Positions 28,958 to 37,101 of a stretch of 64,000 bases of DNA are shown one piece after another; within the stretch, counting starts at the first letter, position 1; each line of letters opens with the position of its first letter. The stretch spans positions 2,108,001 through 2,172,000 of the forward strand of contig NZ_CP101731.1 in NCBI RefSeq assembly GCF_031202305.1. The letters are read 5' to 3'. Position numbers and translations under genes: made by a program. The notes beneath the pieces were generated by a model. That model had not been told where the DNA came from. It did no database searches and saw only the letters and a program-made list of their open reading frames with translations. This DNA is from Pelagibacterium sp. 26DY04 (lineage in GTDB: Bacteria > Pseudomonadota > Alphaproteobacteria > Rhizobiales > Devosiaceae).

Positions 28958-30286
28958 ATGGCCATTGGCGGACATTTGTGCCGCGACTGCTTTGCCGCCG
29001 GGGAGGCTCCGGTAGCCCCGGCGCGCTGCGCGAAGTGCGGTTCGCCGCGCATTATCCATCACCCGGAACTGTTCGAGCTCTCGATCGCCCATATCGACTG
29101 CGATGCATTCTATGCATCGGTCGAAAAGCGGGACGATCCGAGCCTGCTCGATAAGCCCCTGATCGTGGGCGGCGGCAAGCGCGGTGTCGTCTCGACCTGC
29201 TGCTATATCGCTCGCATGAGCGGCGTGCGTTCCGCCATGCCGATGTTTCAGGCCAAACGCTTGTGCCCACAAGCGGTGGTCATCAAGCCCGATATGGCCA
29301 AATATGTAGGGGTGAGCCGGGAAATCCGGGCGCTGATGGATTCGCTCACGCCGCTGGTCCAGCCACTATCGATAGACGAAGCCTTTCTCGATCTGTCGGG
29401 AACCGAGAAGGTGCACAAGGCCCCTCCGGCCGTGTCCCTGGCCCGCCTCGCCAAGCGGATCGAGGAGGAGATCGGGGTAACCATCTCGATCGGGCTCTCC
29501 CACAACAAGTTCCTCGCCAAGATAGCTTCGGAAATCGACAAGCCGCGCGGATTTGCGATGATCGGGAAAGCCGAGACCGTTTCCTATCTCGCCGAAAAGC
29601 CGATTTCGGTGATCTTCGGGGTCGGCAAGGTGATGGCCGAAACACTGCGCAAGGATGGCTTGACGACTATCGGTCAGCTCCAGCAGCGCGCTCCCGAAGA
29701 TCTCATGCGGCGCTATGGCGAGATGGGTGCCCGGCTGGCAAAGCTGGCGCGTGGTGAAGACTACCGCCGGGTCTCTGTTGACCGCGAAACCAAATCCGTC
29801 AGCACCGAAACGACGTTCTTTGCCGACCTTTCCGACTTCGAATCTCTATCGACCGCCCTGCTCTCGCTGTCCGAACGGCTATCGGAGCGGCTCAAGAAGC
29901 AAGGGTTGGTCGGCGATACAGTAACGGTCAAACTCAAAACCGCCGGCTTTAAATCCCGTACGCGGGCCCAGCACCTCATGCTGCCGACCCAACTCGCCAC
30001 GACACTCTACGAAACCGGCGTAAAATTGCTGGCTCGCGAAGTGGATGGCACTGCCTTTCGCTTGCTCGGGATCGGTGTTACCGGTCTCGAACCGGCTGAC
30101 GGCAGCGATCCGGTGGACCTGATCGAACCTGGCATTGCGCGCAGAGCGGCGGCCGAGCGCGCCATGGACAAGGTGCGTGGCCGGTTCGGTCGTGAAGCCT
30201 TGGTTCGCGGCAAGCTTTACCGTCAGCCCAAGACGAGAGAAATCCAACCGGAGAGCGACGATGACGATCGACCAGAAACTCAATGA
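28958..30286 (+). CDS. dinB: DNA polymerase IV (Y family)
   Basis: Error-prone translesion polymerase. The protein has 442 residues. Palm motifs HIDCDAFYASVEKRDDP and PLSIDEAFLDLSG carry the catalytic acids; the thumb and little finger follow. Before the palm is a 40-residue N-terminal extension with two CxxC pairs (LCRDC and RCAKCG), a possible zinc ribbon, which the E. coli enzyme lacks. The C-terminus is disordered. No SOS box was recognised upstream. Confidence 0.96.
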   Translation: MAIGGHLCRDCFAAGEAPVAPARCAKCGSPRIIHHPELFELSIAHIDCDAFYASVEKRDDPSLLDKPLIVGGGKRGVVSTCCYIARMSGVRSAMPMFQAKRLCPQAVVIKPDMAKYVGVSREIRALMDSLTPLVQPLSIDEAFLDLSGTEKVHKAPPAVSLARLAKRIEEEIGVTISIGLSHNKFLAKIASEIDKPRGFAMIGKAETVSYLAEKPISVIFGVGKVMAETLRKDGLTTIGQLQQRAPEDLMRRYGEMGARLAKLARGEDYRRVSVDRETKSVSTETTFFADLSDFESLSTALLSLSERLSERLKKQGLVGDTVTVKLKTAGFKSRTRAQHLMLPTQLATTLYETGVKLLAREVDGTAFRLLGIGVTGLEPADGSDPVDLIEPGIARRAAAERAMDKVRGRFGREALVRGKLYRQPKTREIQPESDDDDRPETQ

Positions 30287-30713
30287 TCTCGGCTACACCC
30301 TGCCAACTCCTGCTGCCCCGGCTGCCAGCTATGTTCCGGTGCGCCAATCAGGAAAGCTGCTCTATGTTTCGGGGCAGGTTTCAGCGGATGCCGATGGGGT
30401 GGTCAAAGGCCGGCTCGGTGAGAACATGGATGTCGCGGCCGGCCAGAAGGCAGCCGCTCTGTGTGCGGTTTCCATTCTCGCCCAGGTCAATCAGGTGACG
30501 GCTCTTTCCAACATCAAGGCGATCCAGAAGCTCACGGTTCTCGTGGCCTCCACGCCCGAGTTTTACGAACAACATCTCGTTGCGAACGGGGCATCCGATC
30601 TGTTCATAAAACTGTTGGATGACAAGGGTAAGCACGCCCGCGCCGCGTTCGGCGTGGCTTCCCTCCCTCTCGGCGCCGCCGTTGAAATCGACGCCATTAT
30701 CGAGATCGAATAA
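30261..30713 (+). CDS. RidA-family protein (enamine/imine deaminase-like)
   Basis: A 150-residue YjgF/YER057c/UK114 protein. The start MTIDQKLNDLGYTLP has GGAGAG seven nt upstream and overlaps the end of dinB by 26 nt. YVSGQVS at about 34 and the closing RAAFGVASLPLGAAVEIDA fit the family; the R here corresponds to the substrate-binding Arg of RidA, so deaminase activity is possible. This is the longer, COG0251-like branch; the substrate is uncertain. Confidence 0.88.
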   Translation: MTIDQKLNDLGYTLPTPAAPAASYVPVRQSGKLLYVSGQVSADADGVVKGRLGENMDVAAGQKAAALCAVSILAQVNQVTALSNIKAIQKLTVLVASTPEFYEQHLVANGASDLFIKLLDDKGKHARAAFGVASLPLGAAVEIDAIIEIE

Positions 30714-30716
30714 TCC

Positions 30717-31475
30717 ATGGCCAATCCCCCGTTCGACCGTCCCATCGCCCATCGTGGATTGCATGACAAGGGACGGGGGATCATCGAAAATTCGCACTCG
30801 GCCTTTGCCGCTGCAATCGAACGCGGCTTCGGGATCGAGTGCGACCTACAGCTTTCGGCGGATGGCGAGGCGATCGTTTTCCATGACAACAATCTGGAGC
30901 GGCTTGTCGGCAGGACCGGACTGGTCCGCTCCCGGCTGAGCGACGAACTCATCGTCACTCCGCTCACCGGCTCGAGCACCGCCGACTGCCCGCAAACCTT
31001 TGAACAGATGCTGGCACAAATCGCCGGAGCGGTACCGCTGGTCGTCGAAGTGAAGCACCAGGCCAATGCTATAGACACCGATGCGCTCGCCAGCCGGGCT
31101 GCCGAATGCGTGCGGGGTTACCAGGGACCTCTGGTGGTCAAATCATTCGACCCACACATGTTGATCGCGCTGCGCAATGCCGGCTACTCCGGGCTGCTAG
31201 GCATCATAACCTATGGCTATGACAAACCCGAATGGTATGGCGACATGCCAGCGAGAACCCGGTTCGCGCTCCGGCATCTGCTGCATTACCCGCGCTCGCG
31301 CTTCAACTTCATCTCTTGCGAGCGATCGGCATTGGGCCTGCCCGCCGTTCGCCTTTTCAAGGCGCTGGGCTTTCGCGTGATGAGCTGGACGATACGGTCG
31401 CGGGGCGAGGCGGCAGAGGCCCGGCAGCACGCGGACCAGATCGTCTTCGAAGGCTTTGATCCAGATGCTCGCTAA
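30717..31475 (+). CDS. glycerophosphodiester phosphodiesterase
   Basis: A 252-residue GDPD (TIM barrel) hydrolysing glycerophosphodiesters to sn-glycerol-3-phosphate and an alcohol. The metal/catalytic motifs are AHRGLHDKGRGIIENS, ECDLQLSADGEAIVFHD and VEVKH. No signal peptide, so it is cytoplasmic. It lies three bases after the RidA gene. Confidence 0.9.
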   Translation: MANPPFDRPIAHRGLHDKGRGIIENSHSAFAAAIERGFGIECDLQLSADGEAIVFHDNNLERLVGRTGLVRSRLSDELIVTPLTGSSTADCPQTFEQMLAQIAGAVPLVVEVKHQANAIDTDALASRAAECVRGYQGPLVVKSFDPHMLIALRNAGYSGLLGIITYGYDKPEWYGDMPARTRFALRHLLHYPRSRFNFISCERSALGLPAVRLFKALGFRVMSWTIRSRGEAAEARQHADQIVFEGFDPDAR

Positions 31476-31650
31476 GCGCTTCCCTGCCGAGTTTGCCATC
31501 GACGCGCTCTAACCATTGATACGGACGACACAGATGTTGCATACTTCGGGCGTGCCTGCGCCGACTATGGCGGACAAATCTCGGTGACCAGCCGAGACCG
31601 CGACCTTACAACTCCTGCCGGCGAGGACTATTTCTACCAGACCTGTTGAA
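31476..31650 (+). other. 175-bp gap with a coding-like but start-less frame
   Basis: In the frame of the preceding gene, from 31476 to a TGA at 31646-31648, the DNA reads TDTDDTDVAYFGRACADYGG and continues to EDYFYQTC. It has no ATG and only a late GTG. The TGA is immediately before the TTG of the next gene. It may be a remnant exon-like 3' end of a lost gene, or chance. Confidence 0.3.
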
Positions 31651-32826
31651 TTGTCCGGCCGCACCTTGGCAGACCAATCTGAAATCACCATCGCCATTCA
31701 CCCCAGCACGGCCAGCGTTCCAGCGAGCACATGGAACACGCTTGCGTCGGGCGGTTCCGGCAATCCCGACAATCCGTTTCTGGATCACGCCTTCTTCCTG
31801 GCGCTCGAAGAGGCCGGTTGCGCGACTGCTCGGACCGGCTGGCAGCCGCAGCATATCCTCATCTCGCGCGACGATGAGCCGACCGGCCTGATGCCGCTGT
31901 TTCTCAAATCGCATTCGATGGGTGAATATGTCTTCGACCATGCCTGGGCGGACGCCATCGAGCGAGCTGGCGGACGGTATTATCCCAAGCTGCAGTCATC
32001 GGTGCCGTTTACGCCCGCCAGTGCCCCCAAGCTTCTGACCCTCGACGGCAGCACCGACACGCAAACATTGCTGCTGCAAGCGGCCCAAGCACTGGCGGAG
32101 CGCCTGGATGCCTCATCTGTCCACGCTACCTTTGTGACCGCAGAGGAAGAAGCAATCGCGGCAGGTGCAAACTGGCTGGTGCGCCACGACACTCAGTTCC
32201 ATTGGCGAAACGACGGCTTTTCGAGCTTTGAGGACTTTCTTGAAACGCTGCAATCGCGCAAGCGGAAAGCTATTCGGCGCGAGCGGCGCGATGCGCTGGC
32301 CGAAGGGATCGTTTGCGAATGGGTCACCGGCGGCGATCTGACGGAAGCTCATTGGGACGCGTTTTACGCGTTCTATATGGATACCGGCTCGCGCAAATGG
32401 GGCCGGCCCTACCTCAATCGGGAGTTCTTCTCTCGTATCTCCGCAGCGATGGCCGATAGGATCGTGCTGATGCTGGCGCGCGACGATAGCGGCTACATCG
32501 CCGGCGCTCTCAATTTTCTGGGCAAAGACACGCTCTACGGCCGCAACTGGGGTGCAGTCCGCGACGTCCCGTTCCTCCATTTCGAGCTCTGCTATTATCA
32601 AGCTATTGATTTCGCGATCGCCCATGGCCTAAGGCGCGTTGAAGCGGGAGCGCAGGGCCAGCACAAACTGGCACGCGGCTATGCCCCTGTGACCACCCGA
32701 TCCATCCACCATCTGGTCCACCCCGGTTTGCGGCGCGCTGTTGCCGACTATCTCGAAGACGAACGCAGGATGGTGGTGATGCAGAACGAAGAACTTGCCG
32801 AGTATACGCCCTTCCGTAAGGGCTAG
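31651..32826 (+). CDS. COG3146 family (GNAT-like, peptidoglycan-related) protein
   Basis: A 391-residue protein. The FLDHAFFLALEEAGCA start, the HSMGEYVFDHAWADAI block, RKAIRRERRDAL and the closing YAPVTTRSIHHLVHPG match a large family named GNAT/peptidogalycan biosynthesis (COG3146), whose members resemble FemAB peptide-bond formers and whose function is unproven. The start is TTG at 31651, or the TTG five codons later; the earlier region holds no ATG. Its neighbours (RidA, GDPD, HIT) are commonly adjacent in Rhizobiales. Confidence 0.85.
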   Translation: MSGRTLADQSEITIAIHPSTASVPASTWNTLASGGSGNPDNPFLDHAFFLALEEAGCATARTGWQPQHILISRDDEPTGLMPLFLKSHSMGEYVFDHAWADAIERAGGRYYPKLQSSVPFTPASAPKLLTLDGSTDTQTLLLQAAQALAERLDASSVHATFVTAEEEAIAAGANWLVRHDTQFHWRNDGFSSFEDFLETLQSRKRKAIRRERRDALAEGIVCEWVTGGDLTEAHWDAFYAFYMDTGSRKWGRPYLNREFFSRISAAMADRIVLMLARDDSGYIAGALNFLGKDTLYGRNWGAVRDVPFLHFELCYYQAIDFAIAHGLRRVEAGAQGQHKLARGYAPVTTRSIHHLVHPGLRRAVADYLEDERRMVVMQNEELAEYTPFRKG

Positions 32827-32886
32827 CGCCCTTGTCCCTCCGCTCCATTAGGCTATAGGTCACAAGGACAGCGAGAGGAGCATGTG

Positions 32887-33306
32887 ATGGCCGAATACGA
32901 TCCAGACAATATTTTTGGCAAAGTCATCAAGGGCGAAATCCCCAGCCACAAGGTTTTCGAGGACGACGATACGCTGGCCTTCATGGACATCATGCCGATG
33001 TCGCGCGGACACGTCCTGGTCATCCCCAAGACAGGATCACGAAACCTGCTCGACGCCGACCCCCAAGTGCTCGCCAATCTTATCCAGAAGACCCAGCGCG
33101 TAGCACGCGCTGCCATGGCAGCAATGGAGGCCGACGGCGTGCGTATCATGCAGTTCAATGAAGCCGCCGCCGGGCAGACTGTTTTCCACCTGCATTTTCA
33201 CATCCTGCCCATGTATGAAGGCGTGGCGCTGAAATCGCACACCGGTGAAATGGCCGACGCCGACGAGCTTGCCGCACATGCCGAGAAAATCCGCGCCGAA
33301 CTGTGA
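32887..33306 (+). CDS. HIT family hydrolase
   Basis: A 139-residue histidine-triad protein. The nucleotide-binding start IFGKVIKGEIPSHKVFED and the triad HLHFHILP are clear. Family members cleave adenosine phosphoramidates. ATG 32887 has GAGAGGAG at a good distance; GTG 32884 or the ATG at 32882 would not improve it. The gene is followed by a hairpin terminator. Confidence 0.94.
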   Translation: MAEYDPDNIFGKVIKGEIPSHKVFEDDDTLAFMDIMPMSRGHVLVIPKTGSRNLLDADPQVLANLIQKTQRVARAAMAAMEADGVRIMQFNEAAAGQTVFHLHFHILPMYEGVALKSHTGEMADADELAAHAEKIRAEL

Positions 33307-33386
33307 GCCGCGTGGATAAACCTGTGAACAAATGCGGGGACAATTGCGGGGAAAACTCGGCCCATGTTCCCGCTACTGGCTCAAAG

Positions 33387-33420
33387 AAAAGGCGGTTCCC
33401 AAAACGGCGACCGCCTTTTT
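33387..33420. terminator. bidirectional intrinsic terminator
   Basis: AAAAGGCGGT (33387-33396) and ACCGCC (33410-33415) with TTTTT after, around a 13-nt loop. It lies between the HIT gene and the convergent pseudoazurin gene; it can end either because the left side is A-rich. Confidence 0.8.
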
Positions 33421-33432
33421 GCATAGCGTGAA

Positions 33433-33879
33433 TTATTGAGCTTCAACCTGTGCGAAAAGGGCATCGATACGGCCCTGAGCACCCTCGGGAACTTCAGCCT
33501 GCTGTGCTTCCTCCAGATTGACGGGGTCGCCGACCACGATCATGGCGACCATTCCCATCATGTAGTGCGGGTCGCAACGGATACCGTAGACACCTGGAAC
33601 ATCAAACGTGATGGTCACTTCCTCGCTCAGCTCGCTGGTGAACGGTTCCGCACCCTCGGGGATCATGCCCTCGATGGTCGCAGCATTGTGATACGGATCG
33701 GTCGGAACGAAGGTAACAGTGTCACCGGGTTCGATCTCCAGAAACGCCGGCTCGAAAACCATGATCTCGCCGTCACTTCCCTGATCGAGCATTTCGATCT
33801 GATGATCGGCCGCCACGGCCACCGACGCAGACGAAACCGCAAGAGCGGTGGCCAGGGCAAAAGTCTTGAGCGTACGCAT
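33433..33879 (-). CDS. pseudoazurin (type I copper protein)
   Basis: A 148-residue periplasmic blue-copper protein. Signal peptide cleaves after residue 24 (VAVAA/DHQ). In mature numbering the copper ligands are H40 (YHNA), C78 (RCDPH), H81 and M86 (MMGM), precisely the classical pseudoazurin set. It carries electrons to nitrite or nitrous-oxide reductase in denitrifiers, though no nir or nos gene is in the window. ATG 33879 has AGGAG six nt before. A 23-bp palindrome lies 19 bp upstream. Confidence 0.95.
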   Translation of the reverse strand: MRTLKTFALATALAVSSASVAVAADHQIEMLDQGSDGEIMVFEPAFLEIEPGDTVTFVPTDPYHNAATIEGMIPEGAEPFTSELSEEVTITFDVPGVYGIRCDPHYMMGMVAMIVVGDPVNLEEAQQAEVPEGAQGRIDALFAQVEAQ

Positions 33880-33897
33880 AAGCGTCTCCTGTGATTT

Positions 33898-33920
33898 AAC
33901 ATGAGTATAATTCTCATGTT
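33898..33920. promoter_or_regulatory. 23-bp palindrome upstream of pseudoazurin
   Basis: AACATGAG-TATAATT-CTCATGTT, symmetric about 33909 with one mismatch pair (T906/T912). It includes a TGAGTAT-A-ATTCTCA core like the 7-1-7 layout of Fur-family boxes, and a TATACT -10-like hexamer on the minus strand lies within it, so a bound protein would block the promoter or 5' leader of the pseudoazurin gene. The regulator is unknown. Confidence 0.6.
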
Positions 33921-33955
33921 TAAACGCCACGGTCAATCCGAGGACGTTAAGACAA

Positions 33956-33978
33956 AACCGGCGCCCGAGGGCGCCGGT
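33956..33978 (-). terminator. terminator of clpA
   Basis: ACCGGCGCCC and GGGCGCCGGT form a GC-rich hairpin. Read leftward it is followed by TTTTGTCTT. It closes the clpS-clpA transcript 24 bases after the clpA stop. Confidence 0.8.
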
Positions 33979-34002
33979 TCCATCGAATTATCGGCTGATC
34001 GT

Positions 34003-36387
34003 TCAGGAGTTCTGTTCCGCGTCCTTCGGCTTGGGCTTGCGTGAAGGCTTCTTGCCACCCTTGGGCCCGGTGATTGCCTTCGGCCGTGCCGGACGGGGCG
34101 GCATCGAGACGAGTTCAAGGCGCGCCTCGCTCCCCTCGCCCACCACAGTGACCTTAACCGAACCGCCCTTCTGAAGTAGACCGAACAGCACTTCCTCGGC
34201 CAGCGGCTTCTTGACGTATTCCTGGATCACGCGACCAAGAGGACGCGCGCCCATCTTTTCGTCATAGCCACGGGTCGCCAGCCAGTCGGACGCCTCGGGC
34301 GTCAGCTCGATAGTGATGCCACGCTCGGCGAGCTGGCCCTCGAGCTGCAGGATGAACTTTTCGACCACGCGATTGACCGTCGTAGGCGGCAACGGCGCGA
34401 ACGAGATGATCGCATCGAGCCGATTGCGGAATTCGGGCGTGAACATGCGATTGATCGCATCTTCGTCGTCGCCCTCCTGCCGCACACGGCCAAAGCCGAT
34501 GGGCGTGCGGGCCAATTCGGCCGCCCCCACGTTCGACGTCATGATCAGGATGACGTTGCGGAAGTCGACCTGCTTGCCGGCATGGTCGGTGAGCTTGCCG
34601 TGATCCATCACCTGCAACAGGATGTTGAACAAATCCGGGTGGGCTTTTTCGATCTCATCGAGCAGCAGCACGGAATGGGGATGCTGATCGATACCATCGG
34701 TCATCAGACCGCCCTGGTCGAAGCCGACATAGCCCGGAGGAGCACCGATCAGGCGCGAAACCGTGTGGCGTTCCATGTATTCGGACATGTCGAAACGCAG
34801 CAGCTCGACGCCGAGCGTATCGGCAAGCTGTTTGGCAACCTCGGTCTTGCCCACACCGGTCGGGCCTGTGAAGAGATAGGAACCGATCGGCTTTTCAGGC
34901 TCGCGCAAACCCGCACGCGCCAGCTTGATGGCCGAGGAAAGGGCGTCGATCGCCTTGTCCTGGCCGAACACGACGCGCTTGAGGTTAGCTTCGAGATTAC
35001 CCAGAAGCTCGGTATCGGATTTGGAAACCGATTTCGGCGGAATACGAGCGATCGTGGCAACGGTCGCCTCGATGTCCTCGACATTGATCAGCTTCTTGCG
35101 CTTGTCCTCGGTCACCAGCATCTGGCGAGCCCCGGTCTCATCGACAACGTCGATGGCCTTGTCGGGCAGTTTGCGATCGTTGATGTAACGCGCCGACAGC
35201 TCGACAGCAGCCTTGAGGGCATCGTCGGTGTATTTGAGCTTATGATAATCCTCGAAATACGGGCGTAGACCCTTCATGATCTCGATCGCATCGGGAATGG
35301 TCGGCTCGTTGACATCGATCTTCTGAAAGCGACGGACGAGCGCCCGATCCTTTTCGAAGAACTGGCGGTATTCCTTATAGGTGGTCGAACCGATGCAACG
35401 GATCGCCCCCGAAGCCAAAGCGGGCTTCAAAAGGTTCGATGCGTCAAGCGCGCCGCCGGAGGTGGCTCCCGCGCCGATCACGGTATGGATCTCGTCGATA
35501 AAGAGGATGACGTTATCCTTCTTTTCGAGCTCTTTCATGATCGCCTTCAGGCGTTCCTCGAAATCGCCGCGATAGCGGGTACCGGCGAGAAGCGAGCCCA
35601 TATCGAGCGCATAGATGACTGCGGTTTCAAGAACCTCGGGCACATCACCCTCGATGATGCGGCGCGCCAAGCCTTCGGCGATGGCGGTCTTGCCGACGCC
35701 AGGATCACCTACATAGAGCGGGTTATTCTTGGAACGCCGGCAAAGAACCTGAATGGTCCGCTCCAGCTCGGTCGCACGGCCGATCAGCGGATCGATCTTA
35801 CCGGCCCGGGCCTTTTCATTGAGGTTGATGCAGAAATCGGCGAGGGCCGAGCTCTGCTGCGGGCCGCTGCTGCCGCCGCGTTCCTGATCGTTCTCAAAGC
35901 CCGAACCGCCCTCGTCCGCTCCACGCACGGGCCGGTCAGCCCCGCGGCCTGACTTGGCGATGCCGTGCGAGATAAAGTTGACGGCGTCGAGCCGGGTCAT
36001 GTCCTGCTGTTCAAGGAAGTAAGCCGCATGGCTCTCGCGCTCGGCGAAAATCGCAACGAGCACGTTGGCCCCGGTCACTTCCTCACGGCCTGATGATTGT
36101 ACATGGATCACGGCGCGCTGGATGACGCGCTGAAAGGCGGCCGTGGGACGAGCGTCCTGACCGTTGGGCACGACGAGGCTGTCGAGTTCCTCGTCGATGA
36201 ATTCCTCGAGATCGGTGCGTAAGGCTTCGATGTCGACATCGCAGCCGGTCAGTACCGAAATCGTGTCGCGATCCTCGGTCAGGGCGAGCAACAGGTGCTC
36301 GAGGGTCGCAAACTCATGGCTGCGCTCCCGAGCCAAATTCATGGCCTGATGCAACGCCTTTTCGAGACCGCGAGAGAATGAAGGCAT
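34003..36387 (-). CDS. clpA: ATP-dependent Clp protease ATPase subunit ClpA
   Basis: A 794-residue AAA+ unfoldase that feeds ClpP. It has the N-terminal Clp repeats (FSRGLEKALHQAMNLARER and FATLEHLLLALTED), AAA-1 with GDPGVGKTAIAEGLA near residue 230, and AAA-2 with GPTGVGKTEVAKQLAD near 500. A ClpP-docking IGF tripeptide is present in PIGFGRVRQ (the IGL loop of E. coli). The C-terminus is Lys-rich. clpS lies 12 nt upstream, matching the usual adaptor pair. There is no clpP here. Confidence 0.98.
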   Translation of the reverse strand: MPSFSRGLEKALHQAMNLARERSHEFATLEHLLLALTEDRDTISVLTGCDVDIEALRTDLEEFIDEELDSLVVPNGQDARPTAAFQRVIQRAVIHVQSSGREEVTGANVLVAIFAERESHAAYFLEQQDMTRLDAVNFISHGIAKSGRGADRPVRGADEGGSGFENDQERGGSSGPQQSSALADFCINLNEKARAGKIDPLIGRATELERTIQVLCRRSKNNPLYVGDPGVGKTAIAEGLARRIIEGDVPEVLETAVIYALDMGSLLAGTRYRGDFEERLKAIMKELEKKDNVILFIDEIHTVIGAGATSGGALDASNLLKPALASGAIRCIGSTTYKEYRQFFEKDRALVRRFQKIDVNEPTIPDAIEIMKGLRPYFEDYHKLKYTDDALKAAVELSARYINDRKLPDKAIDVVDETGARQMLVTEDKRKKLINVEDIEATVATIARIPPKSVSKSDTELLGNLEANLKRVVFGQDKAIDALSSAIKLARAGLREPEKPIGSYLFTGPTGVGKTEVAKQLADTLGVELLRFDMSEYMERHTVSRLIGAPPGYVGFDQGGLMTDGIDQHPHSVLLLDEIEKAHPDLFNILLQVMDHGKLTDHAGKQVDFRNVILIMTSNVGAAELARTPIGFGRVRQEGDDEDAINRMFTPEFRNRLDAIISFAPLPPTTVNRVVEKFILQLEGQLAERGITIELTPEASDWLATRGYDEKMGARPLGRVIQEYVKKPLAEEVLFGLLQKGGSVKVTVVGEGSEARLELVSMPPRPARPKAITGPKGGKKPSRKPKPKDAEQNS

Positions 36388-36399
36388 GTTGGTCCTATC

Positions 36400-36753
36400 C
36401 TATTGCTTTTCCATCACGCATTGCAGCGGATGCTGGTTGCGGCGCGCGGCGTCCATGACACGGGTGACTTTGGTCTCGGCCACCTCGTACGGAAACACCC
36501 CGCATTCCCCCACGCCTTGATTGTGGACGTGCAGCATGATGCGCGTCGCTTCCTCACGGGATTTGTTGAAGACTTCCTCGAGAATGAGGATGACGAACTC
36601 CATAGGCGTGTAGTCGTCATTGAGCAGCAGCACGCGATAGAGGCTGGGCTTTTTGGTTTTCGGCCGGGTCTTGGTTACGACGCCGGTCTGGCCGTCACCA
36701 TCTTCGTCGTGATCACGTCCATCTCCCGGGCCGGCCACGAGAGCCGGTCGCAC
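36400..36753 (-). CDS. clpS: ClpS adaptor protein
   Basis: N-end-rule adaptor that hands substrates to ClpA. The core [20 protein letters not shown], the [22 protein letters not shown] block and final [10 protein letters not shown] are classical. The 5' end is uncertain: GTG at 36753 gives 117 residues and fits family length, but no clear ribosome site is visible; a longer TTG-started frame (36837) adds 28 unlike residues. Confidence 0.9.
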   Translation of the reverse strand: MRPALVAGPGDGRDHDEDGDGQTGVVTKTRPKTKKPSLYRVLLLNDDYTPMEFVILILEEVFNKSREEATRIMLHVHNQGVGECGVFPYEVAETKVTRVMDAARRNQHPLQCVMEKQ

Positions 36754-37101
36754 AACGGTCTGCGCGAACGGAGCGGCGCCGCGCGGCAGGTGATTTCCGA
36801 TGGAGTGAGCGAGGGTTTGCACAGGTCTTCGTCCCAAATCGTCAAAGGCAAGACGGCTCCATTATGTAGGCAAAATCTTGGTCATGTTAAGGGGCGAAAA
36901 GGCGATCAATCAGGTGTGAACCATGACGCACGAAATTTGCGACAAGTTTTAAGCACTTTACCGATTTGTAACCGCGCCGCCCTATCGTGGCTCTTCAGTT
37001 GGGGACTGTGCGGGATGCCTCGGGGGATGGCGCGCGCACCCTAAAGATGAGTAACGGTGCGGCGTTTTTCGTGCCGGTCCAGTAAAGAGTTGGAGTATCG
37101 G

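Noticed and set aside
33307-33390. Repeated GCGGGGACAATTGCGGGG-like segment after the HIT gene
   Set aside because: Short chance similarity; no further copies and no function evident.
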